Shown here piece by piece: positions 38,313-45,045 of a stretch of DNA of 64,000 bases. The first letter of the stretch is position 1. Each line of letters begins with the position of its first letter. The stretch comes from Nocardioides deserti (lineage in GTDB: Bacteria; Actinomycetota; Actinomycetes; Propionibacteriales; Nocardioidaceae), in assembly GCF_014266025.1 (NCBI RefSeq), contig NZ_JACMYC010000001.1:124001-188000 (forward strand), given 5' to 3'. The position numbers and the translations under genes were made by a program. The notes below the pieces were generated by a model. That model was not told the DNA's origin. It saw only the letters and a program-made list of their open reading frames with translations, and made no database searches.

Positions 38313-39524
38313 ATGGACACCATCCTCGACATCCTCGCCGCGGTCATCCGCGAGGCGATCAGCCCCGGCACGGCCGCGGTGGCCATCGCGGTCATCGGTC
38401 TCAACCTGCACTTCGGCTACACCGGCCTGCTGAACTTCGGCCAGTCCGGCTTCATGCTGCTCGGTGCCTACGGCTTCGCCATCTCGCTGGTGCACGACAT
38501 CCCGCTGCCGATCGCGGTGCTGATCGGGCTCGGTCTCGCCTTCGTGTTCGCGCTGGTGCTCGGCATCCCGACGCTCCAGCTACGCGGTGACTACCTGGCG
38601 ATCGTGACCATCTCGGCAGCGGAGATCATCCGCTTCGTCGGACGGCTCTCGACCCTCAAGGAGCTCACGGGCGGCGCGCAGGGCATCCAGGGCCGCACCT
38701 ACCAGCCGGCCTTCGTGAACCTCTCGTTCTTCGGTGACGGCGCCTGGACGCTCGCGCCGTTCAACTACACCGACGTCGCCGACGGCGCCGGGTGGGTCCG
38801 GGCGCTCGGCGGGCTCGTGTTCGCCCTCTGCGTGGTCGCGACCGTGCTCGTCGGCCGGCGCCTGAAGCGGGCCGCCGACCCGACGCGCACCGCGCCCCGC
38901 ACGGGCCTGGACGGCACGCTCGGCAAGGTCCTCGCCGCGGTGCTCGTGCTGGTCGGCCTCTACGCGCTGTTCTTCGCGATGCCGGTCACCTACGGACGCT
39001 CCGGCGTGAACGGCTGGTGGGTCCGCGCCGTGGCCTGGACGCTCGTGGCGCTCAGCACGCTGGTGGTCTACCTGCTGGTCCGCAGCCCGTGGGGCCGCCT
39101 CCTGCGCGGTGTCCGCGAGGACGAGGACGCCATGCGCAGCCTCGGCCGCAACGTGTTCGCCGTGAAGATGCAGTCGCTGGTCATCGGTGGCCTCTTCGGC
39201 GCACTGGGCGGCATGGTCTACGTGCTCGCCTCGACCGTGCAGCCCGACGCCCTCGGCCGCCAGATCACGTTCTTCTCCTACACCGCCCTGCTGCTGGGTG
39301 GCGCCGCGACCATCCTCGGCCCGGTGCTCGGCACCGTGCTGTTCTTCTCGGCGCGCATCCTCATCCGGGAGTCGGCCCGTGCCTGGGTGCCCGACAGCAT
39401 CATGAACGCCCAGCAGACCGAGCAGTTCTCGTTCGTCGTCGTCGGCGTCGCGCTGGTCCTGCTCGTGATCTTCCGTCCACAGGGAATCCTGGGCAACAAG
39501 AGGGAGCTCCGGTTCAATGTCTGA
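38313..39524 (+). CDS. livM: LivM-type branched-chain amino-acid ABC permease
   Basis: A 403-residue permease with about ten helices. LivM family marks: LNLHFGYTGLLNFGQSGFML, LGIPTLQLRGDYLAIVTISA, RGVREDEDAMRSLGRNVFAVK (the loop touching the ATPase) and a C-terminal FRPQGILG. It is longer than usual (about 300-330) because of an insertion around residues 145-215 with an extra soluble stretch RRLKRAADPTRTAPRTGLDG. The ATG at 38313 follows GGGGAGAGGG. It overlaps livG by 8 bases. Confidence 0.93.
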   Translation: MDTILDILAAVIREAISPGTAAVAIAVIGLNLHFGYTGLLNFGQSGFMLLGAYGFAISLVHDIPLPIAVLIGLGLAFVFALVLGIPTLQLRGDYLAIVTISAAEIIRFVGRLSTLKELTGGAQGIQGRTYQPAFVNLSFFGDGAWTLAPFNYTDVADGAGWVRALGGLVFALCVVATVLVGRRLKRAADPTRTAPRTGLDGTLGKVLAAVLVLVGLYALFFAMPVTYGRSGVNGWWVRAVAWTLVALSTLVVYLLVRSPWGRLLRGVREDEDAMRSLGRNVFAVKMQSLVIGGLFGALGGMVYVLASTVQPDALGRQITFFSYTALLLGGAATILGPVLGTVLFFSARILIRESARAWVPDSIMNAQQTEQFSFVVVGVALVLLVIFRPQGILGNKRELRFNV

Positions 39525-40518
39525 GACCACCATCGGTACGCCGTCGCTCGCCGACCCGGCCGCCCGCCGCGCCCTCATGGCCGGCGTCACGCCGGAGCCC
39601 GGCGCGGCCAAGCAGGACCCGATCCTCAAGGTCGACAAGATCGAGCGTCGCTTCGGCGGCATCACCGCCGTCGACGTCGACCACCTCGAGGTCCAGCGCG
39701 GCATCATCACCGCGCTGATCGGGCCCAACGGTGCCGGCAAGACGACGTTCTTCAACCTCATCACCGGCTTCGACAAGCCCAGCTCGGCCGGGTCCGGCGC
39801 GCACTGGGAGTTCGACGGCCGGGCGCTGAACAAGACCTCCGCGTCGAGCGTCGCCAAGGCCGGCATGGTCCGCACCTTCCAGCTGACCAAGTCCCTCAAC
39901 CGGATGACGGTGCTGGACAACATGATGCTGGGGGCGCAGGAGCAGTCCGGGGAGAACCTCCTCAAGTCGGTCTTCAAGCCGCTGTGGAGCGGCCAGGAGA
40001 AGGCCGTGGAGGAGAAGGCCGAGGAGCTGCTCGCCCGGTTCAAGCTCTTGGAGAAGAAGGACGACTACGCCGGCAGCCTCTCGGGCGGCCAGCGCAAGCT
40101 GCTCGAGATGGCGCGGGCGCTGATGAGCGACCCGAAGATGATCATGCTCGACGAGCCGATGGCCGGCGTGAACCCCGCGCTGACCCAGTCGCTGCTCGGG
40201 CACATCCAGTCGCTGCGCGACGAGGGCATGACCGTGCTGTTCGTCGAGCACGACATGCACGTCGTCCGCCACATCTCCGACTGGGTCGTCGTCATGGCCG
40301 AGGGCCGCGTCGTCGCCGAGGGCCCGGCCGACACCGTGATGTCGAACCAGGCCGTCATCGACGCCTACCTCGGCGCCCACCACGACACCGACCTCGGCGA
40401 CGACCAGGTCCTCACCGAGGGCGCGCTCGACGAGATCGAGTCCGAGGTCCGTGCCGACGAGGCCGCCCACGAGGCGGCCGAGGACGCCAAGCACGACCAG
40501 CAGGGAGACAAGTCGTGA
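39517..40518 (+). CDS. livG: LivG-type ABC transporter ATPase
   Basis: A 333-residue ATPase of the branched-chain amino-acid uptake family. Walker A GPNGAGKTTFFNLI, signature LSGGQRKLLEMARAL, Walker B MIMLDEPMAGVNP and switch H in VLFVEHDMHVV are all intact. A preface of about 30 residues and an acidic C-terminal tail of about 45 residues (many Asp/Glu, ending AKHDQQGDKS) go beyond the usual 255-residue core. It overlaps livM and livF, so all four genes are coupled. Confidence 0.94.
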   Translation: MSETTIGTPSLADPAARRALMAGVTPEPGAAKQDPILKVDKIERRFGGITAVDVDHLEVQRGIITALIGPNGAGKTTFFNLITGFDKPSSAGSGAHWEFDGRALNKTSASSVAKAGMVRTFQLTKSLNRMTVLDNMMLGAQEQSGENLLKSVFKPLWSGQEKAVEEKAEELLARFKLLEKKDDYAGSLSGGQRKLLEMARALMSDPKMIMLDEPMAGVNPALTQSLLGHIQSLRDEGMTVLFVEHDMHVVRHISDWVVVMAEGRVVAEGPADTVMSNQAVIDAYLGAHHDTDLGDDQVLTEGALDEIESEVRADEAAHEAAEDAKHDQQGDKS

Positions 40519-41306
40519 CCCAGACCCAGACCACCTCGCCGGCGGCGGGGTCCCAGCAGGCCGTCATCGAGGCCAAGGACCTCGTGGCGGGCTACCTGCC
40601 CGGGGTGAACATCCTCAACGGTTGCAGCCTGGTCGCCCACCCCGGCGAGATGATCGGGATCATCGGACCGAACGGCGCCGGCAAGTCCACGCTGCTCAAG
40701 GCGATGTTCGGCCTGGTGAAGGTCCACTCCGGCAGCGTCACGCTGCACGGCGAGGACATCACCAACAACCGGGCCAACCGCCTGGTGCAGATGGGCGTCG
40801 GCTTCGTGCCGCAGACCAACAACGTCTTCCCCTCGCTCACCATCGAGGAGAACCTGCGGATGGGCCTCTTCCTGCGGCCCAAGAAGCTGCAGGAGCGCCT
40901 CGGCGCGATGTGGGACCTGTTCCCGACGCTGCACGAGCGCCGCGACCGCAGCGCCGGCGCGCTCTCCGGCGGTGAGCGCCAGTCGCTCGCCATGGCCCGG
41001 GCGCTGATGATGGAGCCGAAGGTGCTGCTCCTCGACGAGCCGTCCGCCGGCCTGTCGCCGGTGCGCCAGGACGAGACGTTCATCCGCACCCGCCAGATCA
41101 ACAAGACCGGCGTCTGCGTGGTCATGGTCGAGCAGAACGCCCGCCGCTGCCTGCAGATCTGCGACCGCGGCTACGTCCTCGACCAGGGCCGGGACGCCTA
41201 CACCGGCACCGGCCGCGAGCTCGCCAACGACCCGAAGGTGATCGAGCTGTACCTCGGCACGCTCGCCAAGGACGTCGACGAGCAGCGCGACTCCGGCCAG
41301 GCCTGA
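40515..41306 (+). CDS. livF: LivF-type ABC transporter ATPase
   Basis: A 263-residue ATPase, partner of LivG. Walker A is GPNGAGKSTLLKAM, the signature LSGGERQSLAMARAL, Walker B VLLLDEPSAGLSP, and the LivF-type tail ends ELYLGTLAKDV. In place of the usual switch His, the segment reads CVVMVEQNARRCLQIC, which is normal for LivF. GTG at 40515 overlaps the livG stop by 4 bases. It ends the operon at a long terminator (41350-41380). Confidence 0.94.
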   Translation: MTQTQTTSPAAGSQQAVIEAKDLVAGYLPGVNILNGCSLVAHPGEMIGIIGPNGAGKSTLLKAMFGLVKVHSGSVTLHGEDITNNRANRLVQMGVGFVPQTNNVFPSLTIEENLRMGLFLRPKKLQERLGAMWDLFPTLHERRDRSAGALSGGERQSLAMARALMMEPKVLLLDEPSAGLSPVRQDETFIRTRQINKTGVCVVMVEQNARRCLQICDRGYVLDQGRDAYTGTGRELANDPKVIELYLGTLAKDVDEQRDSGQA

Positions 41307-41349
41307 GGCAGGTACGCCGACCACCCGGCGTACGCCGCACGGACACCGA

Positions 41350-41380
41350 GCCGCCCGTCCCCCTCGTGGGGGCGGGCGGC
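41350..41380 (+). terminator. Terminator of livHMGF
   Basis: A 13-bp stem (41350-41362 with 41368-41380, one T-G pair) around a 5-base loop. TTCGTCGT follows. It stands 43 bases behind livF. Confidence 0.88.
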
Positions 41381-41465
41381 TTCGTCGTACCGGTCTCGTC
41401 GTACCGGATTGGTCACAGGTGGCTGCCCCTCCGCGGCGGCCGGCCCGGGGGAGAACCAGAAACGA

Positions 41466-41497
41466 CGAGACCCCGGACCGAGTGGTCCGGGGTCTCG
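41466..41497 (-). terminator. Terminator of the convergent binding-protein gene
   Basis: A perfect 14-bp stem (41466-41479 with 41484-41497) with loop GAGT. Read on the minus strand it follows the stop by 56 bases and is trailed by TCGTTTCTGGTT. The two strong hairpins insulate the converging transcripts. Confidence 0.88.
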
Positions 41498-41553
41498 CCG
41501 TGATGCGTGCAGAACAGCCGATCGCTCAGCCGTCGACCATGATGGTCATGAGG

Positions 41554-42912
41554 TCACTTGGTGCCCTCGACGGTGGAGGCGAAGACGTTCTTGTTGCTGG
41601 CGTCGTAGGTGTAGATGCCGACGAACGCGGAGGACGGGTCGTTCTCCTCGTCGATCGGACCGATGCCCGACGGGCCGGTGTAGCGGATCTCGGAGCCCTC
41701 GTCGAGAAGCGCGACGCAGTCGGCGAACGAGGAGCACTCCTCGCCGTCGCTGGCGCCGGAGACGGCCGCGAGGTTCTCCTGGATGGTGGTCGGGTCCGTG
41801 GCGCCGCCCTTGACCGCCGCGAGGGCGCCCAGGATGGTGGCGTCGTAGGACTCGGCCGCGTAGGCGTAGTCGGTCAGCTCCTCGCCGTTGACCTGCTGGT
41901 TCCAGCCCTGGAGCAGCTCCTTGAAGTCCTCAGAGGCGTCAGCACCCGGGATGGTGCCCTGGGCGCCCTCGAGCGTGCCCTCCGGGAAGTCCTTGGAGTA
42001 GTCCGCGGTGTTGCCGTCGGTGAGGTAGGTCTTCGACATGTCCCAGCCCTGCGAGACGAGCTCGGGCACGATCGCCTTGGTCTCGTCGAACGCGAGGATC
42101 ACGATCGCGTCGGGGTTGGTCGCGAGGACCGCGCTGACGTCGGACGAGAAGGTCGTCTGACCGGCGGGGAACTCGTTGCCGTCGCCCTTGCAGCCGTAGG
42201 TGCACTCGCCGCCGGAGGCCTCGACGGTCTCCTGGACCGCGTTGCGCAGACCGGTGCCGTAGGTGTCGCTGAAGACCAGGAAGCCGACGCGCGAGTAGCC
42301 GTCGCTGGAGATCAGCGTGCCGAGGGCGGAACCCTGGATGCCGTCCGGCGGGGCGGTGCGGAAGTAGTACGGCGAGTAGCCGGACAGGTCGACCGCGGTG
42401 TTGGCCGGGGAGATCTGGACGATCTTGGCGTCGGTGAAGGTGTCGACCACGTTCAGCGTGACGCTGGACGAGGCGGCGCCGACCACGATCGAGGGCTTGG
42501 CGTTGACCAGGTTGCCGGCCGACGACGTGCTGACCGCGAGGTCGGTGGTGTCGCCGGAGTCGAGGATCTGGTGGCAGGCGTCGGCGCCGTTCACGCCGCC
42601 CGCGGCGTTGATGTCGGAGACGGCCAGGCCGACGCCGGCGATCTCCGGCGGGCCGAGGTAGGCCAGGTTGCCGGTCAGCGGCAGGATGCCGCCGACCTTG
42701 TAGGTGTCGGCGCTGGTGGTGCCGCCGCCGCACTTGTCGTTCGTGAACTCGCCCGAGGGAGCGCCGCTCGACGACTCGGACGCCGACGCGGACGAGGTGT
42801 CCTCGGCCGCGGGCTCGCTGTCGTCCTCGGACCCGCAGGCCGCCAGGGTGAGGGACAGCGCGGCGGTGCCGGCCATCAGCTTCACCCAGGACGCGGTGGT
42901 GGTTCGATTCAC
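41554..42912 (-). CDS. Periplasmic-type (lipoprotein) binding protein for branched-chain amino acids or related amides
   Basis: A 452-residue lipoprotein of the LivK/leucine-binding family. The lipobox is LTLAAC near residue 22, followed by a Ser/Ala/Glu-rich linker and a Venus-flytrap domain (KVGGILPLTGNLAYLGPPEI, IVVGAASSSVTLNVVDTFTD, GFLVFSDTYGTGLRNAVQET). Cysteine pairs (ECTYGC, ECSSFADC) suggest disulfides. The GTG at 42912 follows AAAGG with 8 bases spacing and gives a proper lipoprotein signal. It is transcribed towards livHMGF from its own promoter, so its level can be set separately. Ligand not deducible. Confidence 0.9.
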   Translation of the reverse strand: MNRTTTASWVKLMAGTAALSLTLAACGSEDDSEPAAEDTSSASASESSSGAPSGEFTNDKCGGGTTSADTYKVGGILPLTGNLAYLGPPEIAGVGLAVSDINAAGGVNGADACHQILDSGDTTDLAVSTSSAGNLVNAKPSIVVGAASSSVTLNVVDTFTDAKIVQISPANTAVDLSGYSPYYFRTAPPDGIQGSALGTLISSDGYSRVGFLVFSDTYGTGLRNAVQETVEASGGECTYGCKGDGNEFPAGQTTFSSDVSAVLATNPDAIVILAFDETKAIVPELVSQGWDMSKTYLTDGNTADYSKDFPEGTLEGAQGTIPGADASEDFKELLQGWNQQVNGEELTDYAYAAESYDATILGALAAVKGGATDPTTIQENLAAVSGASDGEECSSFADCVALLDEGSEIRYTGPSGIGPIDEENDPSSAFVGIYTYDASNKNVFASTVEGTK

Positions 42913-43067
42913 GTGGTGAACCTTTCTGTCAGGTTGGTGCAACCGCAGGTTCCCGACCCCCGGGAGGCCGGTCATGGCTCGGTCACCGTAGGACCGGTCA
43001 CGGAGCGGTGTGGCGAACGGCACCCTCTCGTCACCAAACCGTTACGTCAGCGACACCGCTCGCCGGG
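42913..43067 (-). promoter_or_regulatory. Upstream region of the binding-protein gene
   Basis: This gap of 155 bases lies between the binding-protein start and the DUF554 gene end. On the minus strand TACGGT about 75 bases before the GTG is a possible -10 box. No gene or strong inverted repeat is seen. Confidence 0.3.
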
Positions 43068-43814
43068 TCACCGGACCGCGGCGACCACCTGGACCAGCAG
43101 CGGCGCGACCACCAGCGCGGGCAGCAGGTCGGCGACGGGCACGTCGCGGATGCGCAGCAGGCGCAGCGCCACCCCGACCAGCAGCAGGCCCCCGGTGGCC
43201 GTGACGGCCGCGAGGTGGGCGTCGGGCAGGACGTCGCCGAGCGCCACCCCGACGAGCGTCAGCGAGCCCTGGACGACCACCACCGTCAGGCAGGCGGCGA
43301 GCACGCCCCAACCGAACGACGCGGCGAAGGCGATCGCGGCGAAGCCGTCCAGCGCCGACTTGAGCAACAGCTGCTCCGCGCCGTTGCCGAGCCCGTCGTT
43401 GATCGAGCCGAGGATCGTCAGCGGTCCGGTGCAGAAGATCAGGGAGGAGACCACGAAGCCCTCGACGAACCGCTGGCGGTCGACCGACCCGTGGCCGCCG
43501 GCCAGCCGCTGCTGCAGCCACCCGCCGAGCGCCTCGACCCGCTGCTCGAGGCGCAGCAGCGACCCGGTGATCCCGCCGACGAGGAGGGCGCCGAGCACGA
43601 CCAGCACCGGGGCGCTGTCGCCGATCGTCTCGGCGAGGCCGGCGTCGAGCACGGCCATCGCCGACGTACCCGCGATGAGCAGTGTGACCAGGCCCAGCCC
43701 GTCCGTGACGACCTCCCGGGTGCGCACCGGCAGGCGGTTGCCGAGCAGCAGGCCGACCAGGCCGCCGGCGAGGACGGCGAGGACGTTGACGAGGGTTCCG
43801 ACTCCGGGGACCAC
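43068..43814 (-). CDS. DUF554 family membrane protein
   Basis: A 248-residue protein with about seven membrane helices. Family marks: GTLVNVLAVLAGGLVGLLLG at the start, the central SLIFCTGPLTILGSINDGLG with the conserved FCxGxxxxxGSxxDG, and KSALDGFAAIAFAASFGWGV. Members are thought to be transporters, with substrate unknown. The GTG at 43814 has AGGAG four bases upstream; the in-frame GTG 12 bases earlier overlaps that site. Divergent from the GNAT gene across a region with 13-base tandem repeats. Confidence 0.88.
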   Translation of the reverse strand: MVPGVGTLVNVLAVLAGGLVGLLLGNRLPVRTREVVTDGLGLVTLLIAGTSAMAVLDAGLAETIGDSAPVLVVLGALLVGGITGSLLRLEQRVEALGGWLQQRLAGGHGSVDRQRFVEGFVVSSLIFCTGPLTILGSINDGLGNGAEQLLLKSALDGFAAIAFAASFGWGVLAACLTVVVVQGSLTLVGVALGDVLPDAHLAAVTATGGLLLVGVALRLLRIRDVPVADLLPALVVAPLLVQVVAAVR

Positions 43815-43828
43815 GCTTCTCCTCACTC

Positions 43829-43854
43829 GGCTCTGAGCTCGGGCTCTGAGCTCG
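43829..43854. repeat. 13-bp tandem repeat between DUF554 and GNAT genes
   Basis: GGCTCTGAGCTCG occurs twice head to tail (43829-43841, 43842-43854), with a partial third copy after it. It lies just upstream of DUF554 and against the -35 of the GNAT promoter. Confidence 0.8.
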
Positions 43855-43857
43855 GGT

Positions 43858-43887
43858 CTGACAAGACCGGCGCAGGGAGCGTAGTCT
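43858..43887 (+). promoter_or_regulatory. Promoter of the GNAT gene
   Basis: CTGACA (43858-43863) and TAGTCT (43882-43887) are 18 bases apart, a good housekeeping-type promoter. The leader would be about 80 bases. Confidence 0.55.
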
Positions 43888-43972
43888 CGCCGGAGCAGGT
43901 CGGGTCCTCGGGGACCGGACGCCGACCAGTTGGATCCGTGGTGCCCGTCAGGGCAGGGGGAAGGCAGGGCGC

Positions 43973-44539
43973 ATGCACCGCTCAGTGGTGACGTTGAGGT
44001 GCGCCGAGCTCACGGACGCGGCGCTGCTGGCGGACCTGTGGGTCGACGACCTGCGCCGGGCGGACCGTCACGAGCAGGTGGCGGACCTCGAGCTGATCAT
44101 CAAGGCCGCCGCGCAGTCGCCCGAGGAGCGCATCGTCGTCGCGGAGTACGACGGGAACCCGGCCGCCGCGGTCTTCCTGCGGGTCACGACGTTGAGCCCG
44201 CTCAACCTCGACCAGACCGTGCAGGCGCTCTCGCCGCACGTGCTGCCCAAGTACCGCCGCCACGGCGTGGGCCGCGCGCTCATGGAGGCGGCCGTGACCT
44301 TCGCCGAGGAGCAGGGGGTCGGCCACGTCGCGACCGCGGCGACGTCCGGCTCACGCGATGCGAACCGCTTCATGGCCCGCCTCGGCCTGGGCCCGCAGGC
44401 GGTGCTCCGCGTCGCCAGCACGCACGCGCTGCGGGCGCGGCTGACGGCGCTGCGCCCGGCGCACGAGCGGGGCGGGCGCCAGCTCACCCAGGTGCTCGCC
44501 GCCCGGCGCTCGCAGCGCCGCTCGCAGGCGACGAGCTAG
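43973..44539 (+). CDS. GNAT-family N-acetyltransferase
   Basis: A 188-residue GNAT protein. The acetyl-CoA loop is YRRHGVGRALMEAAVTFAEE (R/Q-x-x-G-x-G/A), preceded by the beta4 strand LSPHVLPK; the DANRFMARLGL helix near residue 130 is the usual motif B. The C-terminal 40 residues are basic (RGGRQLTQVL...RRSQRRSQ). The substrate is unknown: protein, small amine and antibiotic acetylation are all possible. ATG at 43973 follows GGGGGAAGGCAGGGC. Confidence 0.85.
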   Translation: MHRSVVTLRCAELTDAALLADLWVDDLRRADRHEQVADLELIIKAAAQSPEERIVVAEYDGNPAAAVFLRVTTLSPLNLDQTVQALSPHVLPKYRRHGVGRALMEAAVTFAEEQGVGHVATAATSGSRDANRFMARLGLGPQAVLRVASTHALRARLTALRPAHERGGRQLTQVLAARRSQRRSQATS

Positions 44540-44570
44540 CGTCGGCCCGGCCCCGAGGGGCGCGAGCGAC

Positions 44571-44999
44571 TCAGAGGCCGACCCGCTCCTTGGGGATCAG
44601 GGCGCAGGTGATCCGCGAGGTGCACACCCGCTTGCCGCGCTCGTCGGTGATGACGACCTCGTAGGACGCCGACGTGCGCCCGAGGTGGATCGGCGTCGCG
44701 ACGCCGGTGACGAGACCGGAGGTCGCGGAGCGGTGGTGGGTGGCGTTGATGTCGACGCCGACCGGGACCCGGTCGGGGTGGGCGTGGATGCCCGAGCCGA
44801 TCGAGCCGAGGCTCTCAGCGAGCACGACCGACGCGCCGCCGTGGAGCAGCCCGTAGGGCTGCCCGTTGCCCTCGACCGGCATCGTCGCGACGACCCGCTC
44901 GGCGGAGAGCTCGACCAGCTCGATGCCCATCTTCTCGTTCAGCGTGCCCATGCCCTGCGGCATCTGCGCCAGGTACTCCTCGACGTCCATGCGAGGCAT
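44571..44999 (-). CDS. PaaI-type hotdog-fold thioesterase
   Basis: A 142-residue hotdog protein. GQPYGLLHGGASVVLAESLG is the PaaI signature with the catalytic-region His-Gly-Gly; INATHHRSATSGLVTGVATP and ITDERGKRVCTSRITCAL complete the fold. Such enzymes hydrolyse aryl- or acyl-CoA thioesters. Two starts compete: 44999 has GAGGGG nine bases upstream and is preferred; 44990 would lack a ribosome-binding site. Divergent from polA, 46 bases apart. Confidence 0.87.
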   Translation of the reverse strand: MPRMDVEEYLAQMPQGMGTLNEKMGIELVELSAERVVATMPVEGNGQPYGLLHGGASVVLAESLGSIGSGIHAHPDRVPVGVDINATHHRSATSGLVTGVATPIHLGRTSASYEVVITDERGKRVCTSRITCALIPKERVGL

Positions 45000-45033
45000 T
45001 CTCGCCGACCCCTCGACCGTCGGTGACGGCGGA

Positions 45034-45039
45034 TAGAGT
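45034..45039 (+). promoter_or_regulatory. -10 box, leaderless promoter of polA
   Basis: TAGAGT ends 6 bases before the GTG of polA. Confidence 0.6.
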
Positions 45040-45045
45040 CGACGG

